Positions 36,854-46,137 of a stretch of 64,000 nt of DNA are shown piece after piece. A program made the translations under genes and the position numbers. Under the pieces are notes generated by a model. That model saw only the letters and a program-made list of their open reading frames with translations, had not been told where the DNA came from and searched no databases. Source of the stretch: Alteromonas aquimaris (lineage in GTDB: Bacteria; Pseudomonadota; Gammaproteobacteria; Enterobacterales; Alteromonadaceae); NCBI RefSeq assembly GCF_026183695.1, contig NZ_JAPFRD010000011.1:656796-720795 (forward strand), given 5' to 3'. Every line of letters begins with the position of its first letter. Within the stretch, counting starts at the first letter, position 1.

Positions 36854-37918
36854 TTATGCCCCAAGCTCGGCTACCACCACTTTAAAGGTGATCAGCTCCT
36901 CGCCGCGGCTAATTTCCAGTTCTAACTCCGTGCCTGGTGCCGTTTCTGCAATCATATCCAGTGTTTTCGATGCACTCTCCAAACGCACACCATCAATGGC
37001 CAGGATCATATCGCCGGCTTTTAAGCCCGCCTTACCCACAGGACTATTATTGGATACTGCTGTGACCACAATCCCTGGGCCGCCACGATATTCCTGACCT
37101 ATAAAGCCTAATTGACCACGGGTCACTTTACCTTCAGTAATGATTTCATCCATTACCCGCTTCGCTAGCTCATACGGCACTGCAAAGTTAATTCCGTCTA
37201 CATTTCTGACCCGGCGGGAAGAATCGCGAACCTGAAAATTGGCATTGGTGATGCCGACCAGGTAACCATTACTATCAACCAGCGCGCCACCGGAATTACC
37301 TTGGTTTAATACGGCATCGGTTTGAATAAAATCGACATAGTTTGAAAGTCCATTGCGTCCTGCCCGACTGACAATACCATGCGTAATGGTTTGACCCAGG
37401 TCGTACGGATTGCCTATGGCCATGACCAGATCGCCAACCCTGAGGTTAGGCTCTTTTAGTTGCGGAATAACATGTAAGTTATCAGCGTTAACCTTTAACA
37501 CAGCCAAATCTGTAAGGGGGTCGTTACCGATAATCTGTGCTTCTAATACGCGTCCATCCTGTACGGCGACGAAAATGCTGTCAGCGTTTTGCACCACATG
37601 GTGACAGGTCAACAAATAGCCGTTTTCGGTCATAATGACGCCCGAGCCCAGGCTAGTGCGCTCGCGGGGTTGATTCCTGAATAAACCGGTGTCGTTTTCG
37701 ATACTAACGCTATAAATGTTGACGACGGCTGGAGCAGCCTGGCTTAACGAACTGAAATAAGACTCGCGCACAGGCGACAGTGGAGATTCACTGAAGAAAT
37801 TTTCTGAAAAGCCGCTGCCTTTACGCAAGTCGGGTACCAGCAACAAAATCAATACAGCAACGATTAACCCTAAAAGGACTGCTTTAAATAAATAGGTAAG
37901 AAATCGAGTACTGGACAC
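36854..37918 (-). CDS. degS: Inner-membrane serine protease DegS
   Basis: Site-1 protease that senses unfolded outer-membrane proteins and cleaves RseA to release sigma-E; 354 residues. A single N-terminal membrane anchor (residues 8-28) is followed by a trypsin-like domain with H107 (LTCHHVV), D137 (LTDLAVLK) and S209 (NQGNSGGAL), and one PDZ domain (about 260-345). One PDZ plus an anchor separates it from DegQ. It lies behind degQ in the same direction with a gap of about 150 bases. Confidence 0.94.
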   Translation of the reverse strand: MSSTRFLTYLFKAVLLGLIVAVLILLLVPDLRKGSGFSENFFSESPLSPVRESYFSSLSQAAPAVVNIYSVSIENDTGLFRNQPRERTSLGSGVIMTENGYLLTCHHVVQNADSIFVAVQDGRVLEAQIIGNDPLTDLAVLKVNADNLHVIPQLKEPNLRVGDLVMAIGNPYDLGQTITHGIVSRAGRNGLSNYVDFIQTDAVLNQGNSGGALVDSNGYLVGITNANFQVRDSSRRVRNVDGINFAVPYELAKRVMDEIITEGKVTRGQLGFIGQEYRGGPGIVVTAVSNNSPVGKAGLKAGDMILAIDGVRLESASKTLDMIAETAPGTELELEISRGEELITFKVVVAELGA

Positions 37919-38071
37919 GTTAGCGCATTCTCTGTCTTGGTAAACTTAGCGTGATGTAAATATCATTCTAAACTTTGAAAGTTAAGTCAAAACAAAGAAT
38001 AACACTGTTGAAAGTGATCGCCAACGGAAATGAAAAGAGGGCAGCAACAGCAGTGCCGCCCAGATTGCAGA

Positions 38072-39439
38072 TTATCGGATAACTAAATAGAGAGTAGAGT
38101 TACCGCGTCTTACATTCAGTGCGATGACACCTGTGGCGGAATCTAACGCTTCACGAAATTCGCTAACGGTGGTGACACGGTTACGATTAACCCCGATGAT
38201 GACATCATCTTCTTGCAAGCCGATACGCGCTGCCGGACTATTTCGTTGTAATTCACTAACCTGAACACCTGCATTCCCTGCTCCATCGTCACCGTTCATT
38301 AGGGTAGCACCTTCTAAAGCAGGATGAATCTGCGCAGCGGTGACTTCTGACTGGGTGGCATCATCTAACACCACTTCTACGTTCTTCTTGTCGCCCTTAC
38401 GCAATATCGTTAACTGCACTTCTGCGCCGGCACCCATACTGGCGATTTTGGCGCGCAGTTCGGCAAAACTATGTAAATTTCTACCATTGATCGCGGTGAT
38501 AATATCACCAGCTTGCAACCCTGCTTTTTCAGCGGCAGAGTCGGGCTGGACCTCGCTGACAAACGCACCAATATTAACTTTGGCGTTCATCGCTTCGGCC
38601 AAACCGGCATCAACATCGCTGCCTAATATACCCAGAAGGCCACGGCGTACTTCACCAAATTCCGCGATTTGATCAACAAGACTTTTCATCATATTACTGG
38701 GAATCGCAAAGCCAATCCCCACGTTGCCGCCATTGGGGCCGAAGATAGCGGTATTTATGCCAACTAACTCACCTTTTAGATTTACCAAGGCGCCACCCGA
38801 GTTACCACGGTTAATCGCGGCATCGGTTTGGATGTAGTCTTCGTAGCCACCAATATTTAAGCCTGAACGGCCTAACGCACTTACAATGCCTGAGGTGACA
38901 GTTTGGGATAGACCGAAGGGATTACCCACCGCAACCACAAAATCACCCACGCGTATTTTGTCGGAATTGGCGATAGGCAGGTCAGTCAGGTCATTGGCGT
39001 CTATTTTAAGTAAGGCAATATCACTCTGTTGGTCTTCACCGAGCTTTTTGGCTTTAAAAACTCTGCCGCCCGTGAGCTTCACAGTGATTTCATCCGCATT
39101 GTGGACCACGTGAGCATTGGTGACCACGTATCCTTTCTCAGCGTCGATAATCACGCCAGAGCCCAATCCTCTGAAAGGTCGCTCTTGCACTTGTTCCTGA
39201 GGGCCGCCAAAGAAGTAGCGGAACATTTCCGGTACTTGCTGACGCGCAGTTTGGGTACCTTCGACGGCGATACTCACAACAGCAGGGGTGGCCTTTTCTA
39301 GCATGGGAGCCAGCGAAGGCACTTCGCTGTCTTTATCATTGCTAAAAAACGGTAATGCTGCCGAAGCATGCAACTGAAGACCAAAGGTGCCAACAACGAG
39401 ACCGGACACCATCAACATCTGGCGAAAACGCTTATTCAT
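38072..39439 (-). CDS. degQ: Periplasmic serine endoprotease DegQ/DegP-like
   Basis: Periplasmic HtrA protease/chaperone of 455 residues. A signal peptide (about 1-27, ending HASA) precedes the protease domain with H110 (TNAHVV), D140 (SDIALLKI) and S214 (NRGNSGGAL), then two PDZ domains (about 265-350 and 375-450). The short Q-linker (GGPQEQVQERPF) is DegQ-like, and gene order next to degS supports DegQ. Confidence 0.93.
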   Translation of the reverse strand: MNKRFRQMLMVSGLVVGTFGLQLHASAALPFFSNDKDSEVPSLAPMLEKATPAVVSIAVEGTQTARQQVPEMFRYFFGGPQEQVQERPFRGLGSGVIIDAEKGYVVTNAHVVHNADEITVKLTGGRVFKAKKLGEDQQSDIALLKIDANDLTDLPIANSDKIRVGDFVVAVGNPFGLSQTVTSGIVSALGRSGLNIGGYEDYIQTDAAINRGNSGGALVNLKGELVGINTAIFGPNGGNVGIGFAIPSNMMKSLVDQIAEFGEVRRGLLGILGSDVDAGLAEAMNAKVNIGAFVSEVQPDSAAEKAGLQAGDIITAINGRNLHSFAELRAKIASMGAGAEVQLTILRKGDKKNVEVVLDDATQSEVTAAQIHPALEGATLMNGDDGAGNAGVQVSELQRNSPAARIGLQEDDVIIGVNRNRVTTVSEFREALDSATGVIALNVRRGNSTLYLVIR

Positions 39440-39516
39440 ACTCGCTCACACTCCTTACAAAATTATGCGATATATGTGGTTAACTCAGAGACTGAAGGGA
39501 AGAGTATAAAGTTCCC

Positions 39517-39960
39517 TTAGCGAGGCTTTTCCTCGGTAGACTGCCCAGCAGAACCGACGAACAACCCGGAACCTGTGTTAGCAAAATCAAGGGGCTGTGC
39601 TCCAGCAACCTTAGATGCTTTACTCTTTTCTTTACCTTTTAGATTATTTCTTAAATATGAAGTTGCCTGTTCCCCATAAAAAGGAACGCGAGGCGAATCA
39701 TCGTCATCATTTTGCTTCAACAACATTTCATATTCTTCTAATTGCTGTTTTAGCGCGTAACACTGATTTTCAATGTCTTCAATGGTGTGACGCGTTTGGT
39801 GAATATGGTGTTCAGCCTGTTGCGCCATCAAATCTTTGACTGATTGCTCAGCACGTTGTTCAGCAATGCTGTTATCCGACCCTGTATACATATGACGAGC
39901 CACAAAAAATCCTATAATCAGGCCTGTAGCCAGTAATGCTAGAGGAATTAATACATCCAT
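39517..39960 (-). CDS. zapG: DUF1043 family protein ZapG (YhcB)
   Basis: Inner-membrane protein linked in E. coli to cell division and envelope synthesis; 147 residues from the ATG at 39960. Two in-frame upstream starts exist, but GGAG lies 6 bases ahead of this one. An N-terminal membrane helix (VLIPLALLATGLIIGFFVA) is followed by a long charged coiled coil (SVKDLMAQQAEHHIHQTRHTIEDIENQCYALKQQLEEYE) and a low-complexity tail. It precedes degQ and is divergent from zapE, the usual layout. Confidence 0.88.
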   Translation of the reverse strand: MDVLIPLALLATGLIIGFFVARHMYTGSDNSIAEQRAEQSVKDLMAQQAEHHIHQTRHTIEDIENQCYALKQQLEEYEMLLKQNDDDDSPRVPFYGEQATSYLRNNLKGKEKSKASKVAGAQPLDFANTGSGLFVGSAGQSTEEKPR

Positions 39961-40208
39961 CGACATCTCCAATCAGTTTCTTGGGTAATAAGGGTGGTCA
40001 TTATAAATACGTTTAATAGCGACATTAAGTGCGGTTGTTACGTTGACTATAGCAAGTAACCGTCACCAATGCGCGCGAAATTATGCTACAGTCAGCAGGG
40101 TATAGCGCACCGTGGTTTCACTAAATTTACTATTCACCGTGATTTCCCCTTAGATTAGGGTCATAATGACATATTTCAAGCGGTCAACAAGAAAATCAAT
40201 TTATTACC

Positions 40209-41330
40209 ATGAGTTCAGTAGTAACAACGGCGATTACCCCCTGGCAAAAATATCAAGATGACCTGACCTTAGCAGATTTTCATTACGATGCCGCGCAGGA
40301 AAATGCGGTAAAAGAGTTACAACGTTTATATGATGATCTAACCCGCACTCAGCCGGAAAAAAAATGGTCCAGCAAATTTAAGTCCTGGTTTGGAAAGCCT
40401 GATGTCGCGCCTGACGTTCAGGGGATTTATTTTTATGGGGGCGTGGGAAGGGGGAAAACGTATCTGGTAGACACCTTTTACGAATGCCTTCCTTTTGACA
40501 ACAAAATGCGGGTGCACTTTCACCGTTTTATGCACCGCATTCACGATGAACTAAAGCAGTTAAAAGATGTATCTGACCCGCTGCAAACCATCGCCGCAAA
40601 AATTGCCAAAGAAGCGCGCGTTATCTGTTTTGATGAATTTTTTGTCTCTGATATTACCGATGCCATGATATTGGGCACCCTAATGGAGGCGCTTTTTAAG
40701 CATCGTATTGTGCTGGTGGCTACCTCTAATATTGTGCCAGATGATTTATACAAAAATGGCCTGCAGCGGGCTCGTTTCGTGCCAGCGATAAGGTTGATAA
40801 ATGAGCATACTCGCGTGGTCAACGTAGATAGTGGTATTGATTATCGTTTGCGCACACTCGAACAGGCTGAAATCTATCATCATCCGCTGGACGAAGCGGC
40901 CACCAGGAATCTACATGAATATTTTATGCAGTTGGCACCTGAAGTCGGTACTGAACACGAAACCATTGAGATAAATCATCGCCCCCTTATCACCACACGC
41001 AATGCTGACGGCGTGATGATGATTGATTTTAAGACACTGTGTGAAGGTCCTCGCAGCCAAAGTGATTACATTGAAATTAGTCGCCTATATCACTCTGTTT
41101 TGCTTGCAAATGTAAAAGAGATGGGCCACCACAATGACGATACGGCGCGGCGCTTTATCGCCATGGTAGATGAATTTTACGAACGAAATGTGAAGTTAAT
41201 CATGTCGGCGACGGTCCCGTTGGCTGCGCTGTATAGTGATGGAAAACTTAGTTTTGAATTCAAACGGTGTTTAAGTCGGTTGAAAGAAATGCAGTCTCAC
41301 GAGTACCTGGCACTTCAGCATTTGCCTTAG
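40209..41330 (+). CDS. zapE: Cell division ATPase ZapE (AFG1 family)
   Basis: AFG1-like P-loop ATPase which in E. coli acts at the Z-ring during constriction; 373 residues. Walker A is GGVGRGKT (residues 77-84), Walker B is RVICFDEFFVSDI, and the family signature HFHRFMHRIHDEL follows Walker A. Divergent from zapG. In E. coli rplM-rpsI are next to this gene; here they are about 26 kb away. Confidence 0.94.
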   Translation: MSSVVTTAITPWQKYQDDLTLADFHYDAAQENAVKELQRLYDDLTRTQPEKKWSSKFKSWFGKPDVAPDVQGIYFYGGVGRGKTYLVDTFYECLPFDNKMRVHFHRFMHRIHDELKQLKDVSDPLQTIAAKIAKEARVICFDEFFVSDITDAMILGTLMEALFKHRIVLVATSNIVPDDLYKNGLQRARFVPAIRLINEHTRVVNVDSGIDYRLRTLEQAEIYHHPLDEAATRNLHEYFMQLAPEVGTEHETIEINHRPLITTRNADGVMMIDFKTLCEGPRSQSDYIEISRLYHSVLLANVKEMGHHNDDTARRFIAMVDEFYERNVKLIMSATVPLAALYSDGKLSFEFKRCLSRLKEMQSHEYLALQHLP

Positions 41331-41434
41331 GGGCTGTTATCGCACCAATTATCGGGTAGAATCGGGCTAATTTTTTATCCCTGTATCAGGGGTAGTCTGT
41401 GAATCAATACAGTTAAAGCAACGAGAACGTTAAG

Positions 41435-42157
41435 ATGGGAAGAGCATTTGAAGTAAGAAAGGCGGCGATGGCTAAAACCGCTGGCGCAAAAACCAAGGTT
41501 TATTCTAAATACGGCAAAGAAATATACGTGTGCGCGAAAAACGGCGGCACAGATCCAGACACGAATCTGTCGCTCAAACGCCTGATGGAAAAAGCTAAAA
41601 AGGATCAGGTGCCCGGCCATGTTATCGATAAAGCCATCGACAAAGCTGCGGGTGGGGCTGGGGAAGATTTCGTACCAGCACGCTACGAAGGTTTTGGCCC
41701 AGGAAACTGCATGGTGATCGTTGACTGTCTAACTGACAATAACAATCGTACCATTACCGATGTGCGCAACTGCTTTACTAAAACCGGCGCTAAGATTGGC
41801 GCCCCTGGCGCGGTGTCCCATATGTTTGACCATCAGGCTGTTTTTGTCTTTGCCGGTGAAGATGAAGATGCCGTGTTAGAAGTATTGATGGAAGCTGACG
41901 TGGATGTGACAGAAGTAGAAGAAGAAGACGGAAAAATCACCGTGTACGCACCGAACACCGAGTTTTTTAAAGTAAAAACGGCGCTCACGGATGCCTATCC
42001 CGACATCAACTTCGAGGCAGAAGAAATCAGTTGGATCCCGCAAACGGAAACAGATATCAGCGAAGACGATTTACCCATGTTTGAGAAATTCATGGAAATG
42101 TTAAACGACTGTGATGATGTGCAGGATGTTTATCATAATGCGAATCTGCCTGGGTAA
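41435..42157 (+). CDS. YebC/PmpR (TACO1) family protein, YeeN type
   Basis: A 240-residue member of the YebC/PmpR family; members are described as DNA-binding regulators or as translation factors that relieve ribosome stalling at proline runs. The start [15 protein letters not shown] and motifs [44 protein letters not shown] and [31 protein letters not shown] resemble E. coli YeeN more than YebC. The acidic C-terminus ends [13 protein letters not shown]. It is transcribed alone and has its own terminator. Confidence 0.92.
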   Translation: MGRAFEVRKAAMAKTAGAKTKVYSKYGKEIYVCAKNGGTDPDTNLSLKRLMEKAKKDQVPGHVIDKAIDKAAGGAGEDFVPARYEGFGPGNCMVIVDCLTDNNNRTITDVRNCFTKTGAKIGAPGAVSHMFDHQAVFVFAGEDEDAVLEVLMEADVDVTEVEEEDGKITVYAPNTEFFKVKTALTDAYPDINFEAEEISWIPQTETDISEDDLPMFEKFMEMLNDCDDVQDVYHNANLPG

Positions 42158-42205
42158 ATATTTGTTATAAAAAGGTAGTTTATCCCTACCGATTGAACGT
42201 TGAGA

Positions 42206-42234
42206 AGCTCTGCCTTGTGGCGGGGCTTTTTTTT
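42206..42234 (+). terminator. Rho-independent terminator after the YeeN-like gene
   Basis: Stem AGCTCTGCC / GGCGGGGCT (with G-T pairs), loop TTGT, then eight T. Confidence 0.8.
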
Positions 42235-42637
42235 GCACAGACGAATGGTAAGCAGTTGAGTAACCTTACGGCGTAAAGCCGTGAAGTGGACATTCATACT
42301 GTTAAAATACGTCAGGCTAGATTCGATAAAGCGGACGACTAACCCCCCTGAGCACCTTAACGAAGTCCATGCGTATAGATTTGGGTTGTGATCACATCAC
42401 TAGGGCTTAGTTGAGTTTAACCAGTTGGGTTATCTGCTCGCCCCTGTAGTAAATGGGTGGTGAATGAACTTCGGAATGTATGCGGGCCTACTTGTGTTTA
42501 TCTGAGCAAATCATCAAGGAGTAGGGTGCTATATACATTTTACTAAAGTCGCCGCAATACGGTGCAGAAGAGTTTCCAAATTATACAAATTCCATTAGCA
42601 TCATTAGTATTAAATTAGCGGACTGGGCAAAGGCACC
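42235..42637. other. Gene-free stretch ahead of the attC-like site
   Basis: About 400 bases in which I see no gene, promoter or repeat. It could be the left flank of an inserted cassette or decayed sequence. Confidence 0.4.
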
Positions 42638-42696
42638 GTCCAACATGGTATTTACCGGCATGAGAAGCATGCCGGCAACATTCTAAGACGTTAGGT
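42638..42696 (+). repeat. attC-like recombination site (integron 59-base element)
   Basis: GTCCAAC (42638-42644) matches the R'' core RYYYAAC and GTTAGGT (42690-42696) matches the R' core GTTRRRY. They are 59 bases apart end to end, within the size range of attC sites. Between them lies a perfect hairpin CCGGCAT (42655-42661) / ATGCCGG (42669-42675). An ATG/CAT pairing with an unpaired G next to R'' could imitate the L boxes, but the spacers are not standard. No integrase or second full attC is seen. Confidence 0.4.
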
Positions 42697-42711
42697 GAAC
42701 AAGGAAGTCCT

Positions 42712-43125
42712 TTGGTTAATAGGTTTTTAACAATATTCGCGGCGCTCTTTTTATTGTCAGCTTGCACAACAGGACAACTGTATTACACGGAAGCTTCTGG
42801 CGCACGAGTTTTAGCTTGTGATGTTGAGTTTGTCGGTTTACCGAGCGTGGACAAATTTGCGGTTGAGTATGCGCTAAGCCTTTGCGCGAAGAGTTCTGTG
42901 AAAAAAGGGCATTCTCTAGATAAAGAAATGGAATACCTCCTTACCCTAGACCTTCAAATTCCCAAGTCAAAATGTGGTGAATCATGGAACCATGAATCTG
43001 TTAAAGAACAGTACAAAACTGGCAATTTATCGAAAAAAGAATATGGGTATATCGTGGCTCACATCGACTTGGGCTTAGCGATTGTTAACGAATGTTCCCC
43101 TATCAAGGTAAGTGAAGGAATTTGA
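42712..43125 (+). CDS. Putative lipoprotein, possible integron-cassette gene (TTG start)
   Basis: A 137-residue protein of no family I recognise. The N-terminus is a lipoprotein signal with lipobox LLSAC (cysteine at residue 18), so the mature protein is probably membrane-anchored. Five more cysteines follow. The middle is mixed helix/strand and polar. AAGGA at 42701-42705 lies 6 bases ahead of the TTG, and this ribosome site starts only 4 bases behind the R'-like core, as in integron gene cassettes. The start at TTG is preferred since the signal peptide is complete from it (MVNRFLTIFAALFLLSAC). Confidence 0.65.
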   Translation: MVNRFLTIFAALFLLSACTTGQLYYTEASGARVLACDVEFVGLPSVDKFAVEYALSLCAKSSVKKGHSLDKEMEYLLTLDLQIPKSKCGESWNHESVKEQYKTGNLSKKEYGYIVAHIDLGLAIVNECSPIKVSEGI

Positions 43126-43183
43126 ATTTTTGGCATGATGTCAGTTATGCGGGTATGAACTGGTTCTGGATTAAGGAGTACTC

Positions 43184-43729
43184 ATGAAATTTGAAGATGC
43201 ACAACAAGATATGAACTTTTCGTACTTTGGTGGTGGAACAGGAGTGTTGGTTTCTGGCTTAATTTGGTGTACCGCAGGCCTGGTGGCGCTGCTATATTCA
43301 AACCAATCGAGTATGTTGACTCTTTTCCTTGGTGGTATGTTTATCCATCCGCTAGCTATGTTGCTATCGAAAGTCCTCAACAGATCCGGCCATCATGCTC
43401 CCGACAACCCTCTAGGTAGACTTGCTTTAGAAAGTACAATTATCTTATTCGTTGGTTTGTTTATAGCTTTCTATGTAGCTAAGTTACAAGTGGGGTGGTT
43501 TTATCCAATCATGCTAATGATCATCGGTGTACGTTACTTAATTTTTAATACACTATATGGGGTAAAAATTTATTGGGTGTTAGGCGCTACGCTTATGTTT
43601 TCTGGCATGTTATGTATTTTACTCGGCGCCAATTTTGTCATCGGTGCATTTATTGGTGGGGTAACAGAAATTGTATTCTCGCTAGTAATTCTTAATCAAT
43701 CTAAAGGCATGGTTGTAAAAACCGCATAA
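43184..43729 (+). CDS. Polytopic membrane protein, DUF7010-like
   Basis: An integral membrane protein of 181 residues with about five to six hydrophobic segments (VLVSGLIWCTAGLVALLY, LGGMFIHPLAMLLS, STIILFVGLFIAFYVA, FYPIMLMIIGVRYLIF, WVLGATLMFSGMLCILLGANFVIGAFIGG). The soluble start MKFEDAQQDMNFSYFGGGTGVLVSG resembles DUF7010 proteins as I remember them, of unknown function and sometimes found in integrons. AAGGAG at 43173-43178 is a strong ribosome site. It follows the lipoprotein gene by 58 bases. GCATAAC overlaps its stop codon and resembles the left core of another attC. Confidence 0.75.
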   Translation: MKFEDAQQDMNFSYFGGGTGVLVSGLIWCTAGLVALLYSNQSSMLTLFLGGMFIHPLAMLLSKVLNRSGHHAPDNPLGRLALESTIILFVGLFIAFYVAKLQVGWFYPIMLMIIGVRYLIFNTLYGVKIYWVLGATLMFSGMLCILLGANFVIGAFIGGVTEIVFSLVILNQSKGMVVKTA

Positions 43730-44296
43730 CAAGAGTGATGGCGCAACTACTCAGCTAAACCTCCGCAGCGCTGCTCTGCGCCTGTACTTCAGCCAATATT
43801 TGGGGGTGGTAAATGTTTGCTTCGCGATAACGGTAACTTCTCTATTCAACAAGCATCACCGTTTGGTTCTGGCACGACAGCGTCACACGCTATTAATAAA
43901 AGGTGCTCGAAATATCGTCTCTAAATTAACCAGCAATTTGTTTAAACGACCTGTTTCTCAAAGATCCATGACGAAGTATCAAAAAATTATTCGCGGTTAC
44001 TTCACTTATTTATCGCAAACAGTTGCTGTTTTTCCGGTTGGAGGTAACGCTCTCTATTGAAAGGCTATTTTTTCTGTGGAAAAGTCGTCTTTGGGTGTAC
44101 GCAAAAATTTAGCCAGCCTAAAGTCAGAATTTCACTACACGCAAACTGGCGGATTGGGTTGGCAGGTCCATTTTCTTTAAGATGACGTATAACGAAGAAT
44201 ATATGGCGGTTTACAGGGCGATCTTCACTCCACTGAAAGGACTATCGCTGATTAATTGAAGCCTGCATTATCATATTAGAAGGAATAGAAAAGTAA
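43730..44296. other. Gene-free stretch after the cassette-like pair
   Basis: About 570 bases. A TTG-started 86-residue frame at 43800-44060 has no ribosome site or recognisable features. A GCATAACAAG motif at the left border recalls the start of an attC, but no matching GTTRRRY right core lies within 140 bases. GAAGGA at 44280-44285 may be the ribosome site of the next gene. Confidence 0.4.
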
Positions 44297-45508
44297 TTGG
44301 CGAATAACAACAATCAGATGAACACGTCCTCCGAACCTGGCGATAGCCTGGAAAAGCAGGCAGGGATTTCACTTCGTGAAGCAAGGCAGACACAACTGCT
44401 AAAAGTGTTTTTGGTGATGTCAGTCATCTATACCCTCTATTTGGCGAAAACGCTATTTATTCCACTCGTCTTTTCTGCATTCGTCGCTTTACTACTTAGC
44501 CCGTTGGTGGCATTAGGCAGAAAGATTTATATCCCTCGCACCATTTCAGCGTTTGTGCTTATTGGGTTACTGATTGCACCGTTTTCGTTTCTAGGGGTGG
44601 AACTAGTAAAGCCAGCCGAACGGTGGATGGAAACGTTGCCCAAAATTTCTGCCCAGATAACCGAACAGATCAATGAAATCAGTGAAAAGTTTGAGCAGGA
44701 GCAGAACCAGGCCGAAATACAAGCCGAAGCAGAAAGGAAGCAAAAAGAGGCGGAAGAGGCTTCTTTTTTTGATAATTGGTTTAAAGACGATGAGCCTGAA
44801 GCCAAAGTAGAAGAAGTAAAAGAAGTAAAAGAAAATGTGGTCACAGGACAAATCAAGCAAGGCAGTATTGAAATCTTCTTGTCTTTGCTAGCCAGTGCCC
44901 CGTTTCTCATCGCACAGATGTTTGGCAGCGTTATTCTAATTTTGTTTTTGCTTATCTTCGGGCCAGTCCTTTTTAAAATTTTTATTCAGGATTTCCCGGT
45001 GGTGGTAGATAAGGAGCGCACAGTTCAATTGGTGGGGCAGATTCAAAAACGTCTTTCGAATTACATCATCACCATCAGCATGATAAACGGATTGTTAGGC
45101 ATAGCGACCGCCACTGCATTTTACTTTCTTGGCGTGGAAGACGCTATCCTATGGGGCGCGCTGGTGGGAATGCTGAATTTTGTGCCTTACCTAGGAGGGC
45201 TAATAAGCTGTACGATTTTACTGATGGTGGGGGTGGTGCAGTATGGTTTAGTCTCTGCAGCGTTTCTGCCGCCCGCGGTATTTTTGGGTATCAACATCCT
45301 CGAATCGCAATTTATTACTCCCGCTGTACTGGGGCAGAGCTTTAGACTTAATCCGCTAATTATCATTCTTTGGCTGGCAGTAATGGGTTGGCTGTGGGGG
45401 GTAATAGGGGTCTTACTTGCCGTGCCAATTCTGGTGTGCATCAAAATTATTCTGGAGCATTTAGATGTTTTACCGCACTGGGTGAAATTACTGGAATCTG
45501 AGGGCTGA
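44297..45508 (+). CDS. AI-2E transporter/PerM family membrane protein
   Basis: A 403-residue inner-membrane protein of the PerM/TqsA superfamily, members of which export signals or ions; the substrate here is unknown. It starts at TTG (or at an ATG seven codons in). Hydrophobic segments cluster at about 33-100 and 195-400. Between them is a charged, probably coiled-coil insertion (about 115-185, rich in E, K, A and including EEVKEVKENV). Family motifs are GLLGIATATAFYFLGVEDAILWGALVGMLNFVPYLGG and the late LIIILWLAVMGWLWGVIGVLLAVPIL. Confidence 0.88.
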   Translation: MANNNNQMNTSSEPGDSLEKQAGISLREARQTQLLKVFLVMSVIYTLYLAKTLFIPLVFSAFVALLLSPLVALGRKIYIPRTISAFVLIGLLIAPFSFLGVELVKPAERWMETLPKISAQITEQINEISEKFEQEQNQAEIQAEAERKQKEAEEASFFDNWFKDDEPEAKVEEVKEVKENVVTGQIKQGSIEIFLSLLASAPFLIAQMFGSVILILFLLIFGPVLFKIFIQDFPVVVDKERTVQLVGQIQKRLSNYIITISMINGLLGIATATAFYFLGVEDAILWGALVGMLNFVPYLGGLISCTILLMVGVVQYGLVSAAFLPPAVFLGINILESQFITPAVLGQSFRLNPLIIILWLAVMGWLWGVIGVLLAVPILVCIKIILEHLDVLPHWVKLLESEG

Positions 45509-45768
45509 GAATAACATCAGGAAAATTTGCAAAATAATGAATAGTCTGTAAGCGCAATCTGCTGGGATTAGGGAACGATGAACTTTAATGGGTGAACCAC
45601 GCTAAATGTATGGTTAAATTACAAACAGCGGGTTGTTGGCACTAAGAACGGGATAGCTCACCCAACACAGTTAGCCATCAGGCTAAAACGGTTTAAAACA
45701 TATTCCACAACTCCCACAAACGGGTAACAGGATGCGAATTAAGCATCGCATCTCTGTACTATCTCATG
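45509..45768. other. Intergenic region between the PerM-family gene and rnpB
   Basis: About 260 bases without a gene. A short hairpin TTAGCC (45671-45676) / GGCTAA (45681-45686) lacks a T run. Confidence 0.3.
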
Positions 45769-45774
45769 TAAAAT
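45769..45774 (+). promoter_or_regulatory. Putative -10 box of rnpB
   Basis: TAAAAT placed 7 bases ahead of the predicted 5' end of the RNase P RNA, preceded by TG. No good -35 at the right distance. Confidence 0.5.
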
Positions 45775-45781
45775 CCCCCGC

Positions 45782-46118
<337 letters not shown>

Positions 46119-46137
<19 letters not shown>

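Noticed and set aside
43724..43870. Second attC site behind the DUF7010-like gene
   Set aside because: GCATAACAAG resembles a left core but no GTTRRRY partner or matching stem is found within 140 bases.
43800..44060. TTG-started 86-residue frame after the DUF7010-like gene
   Set aside because: No ATG in frame before residue 58, no ribosome site and no recognisable features.
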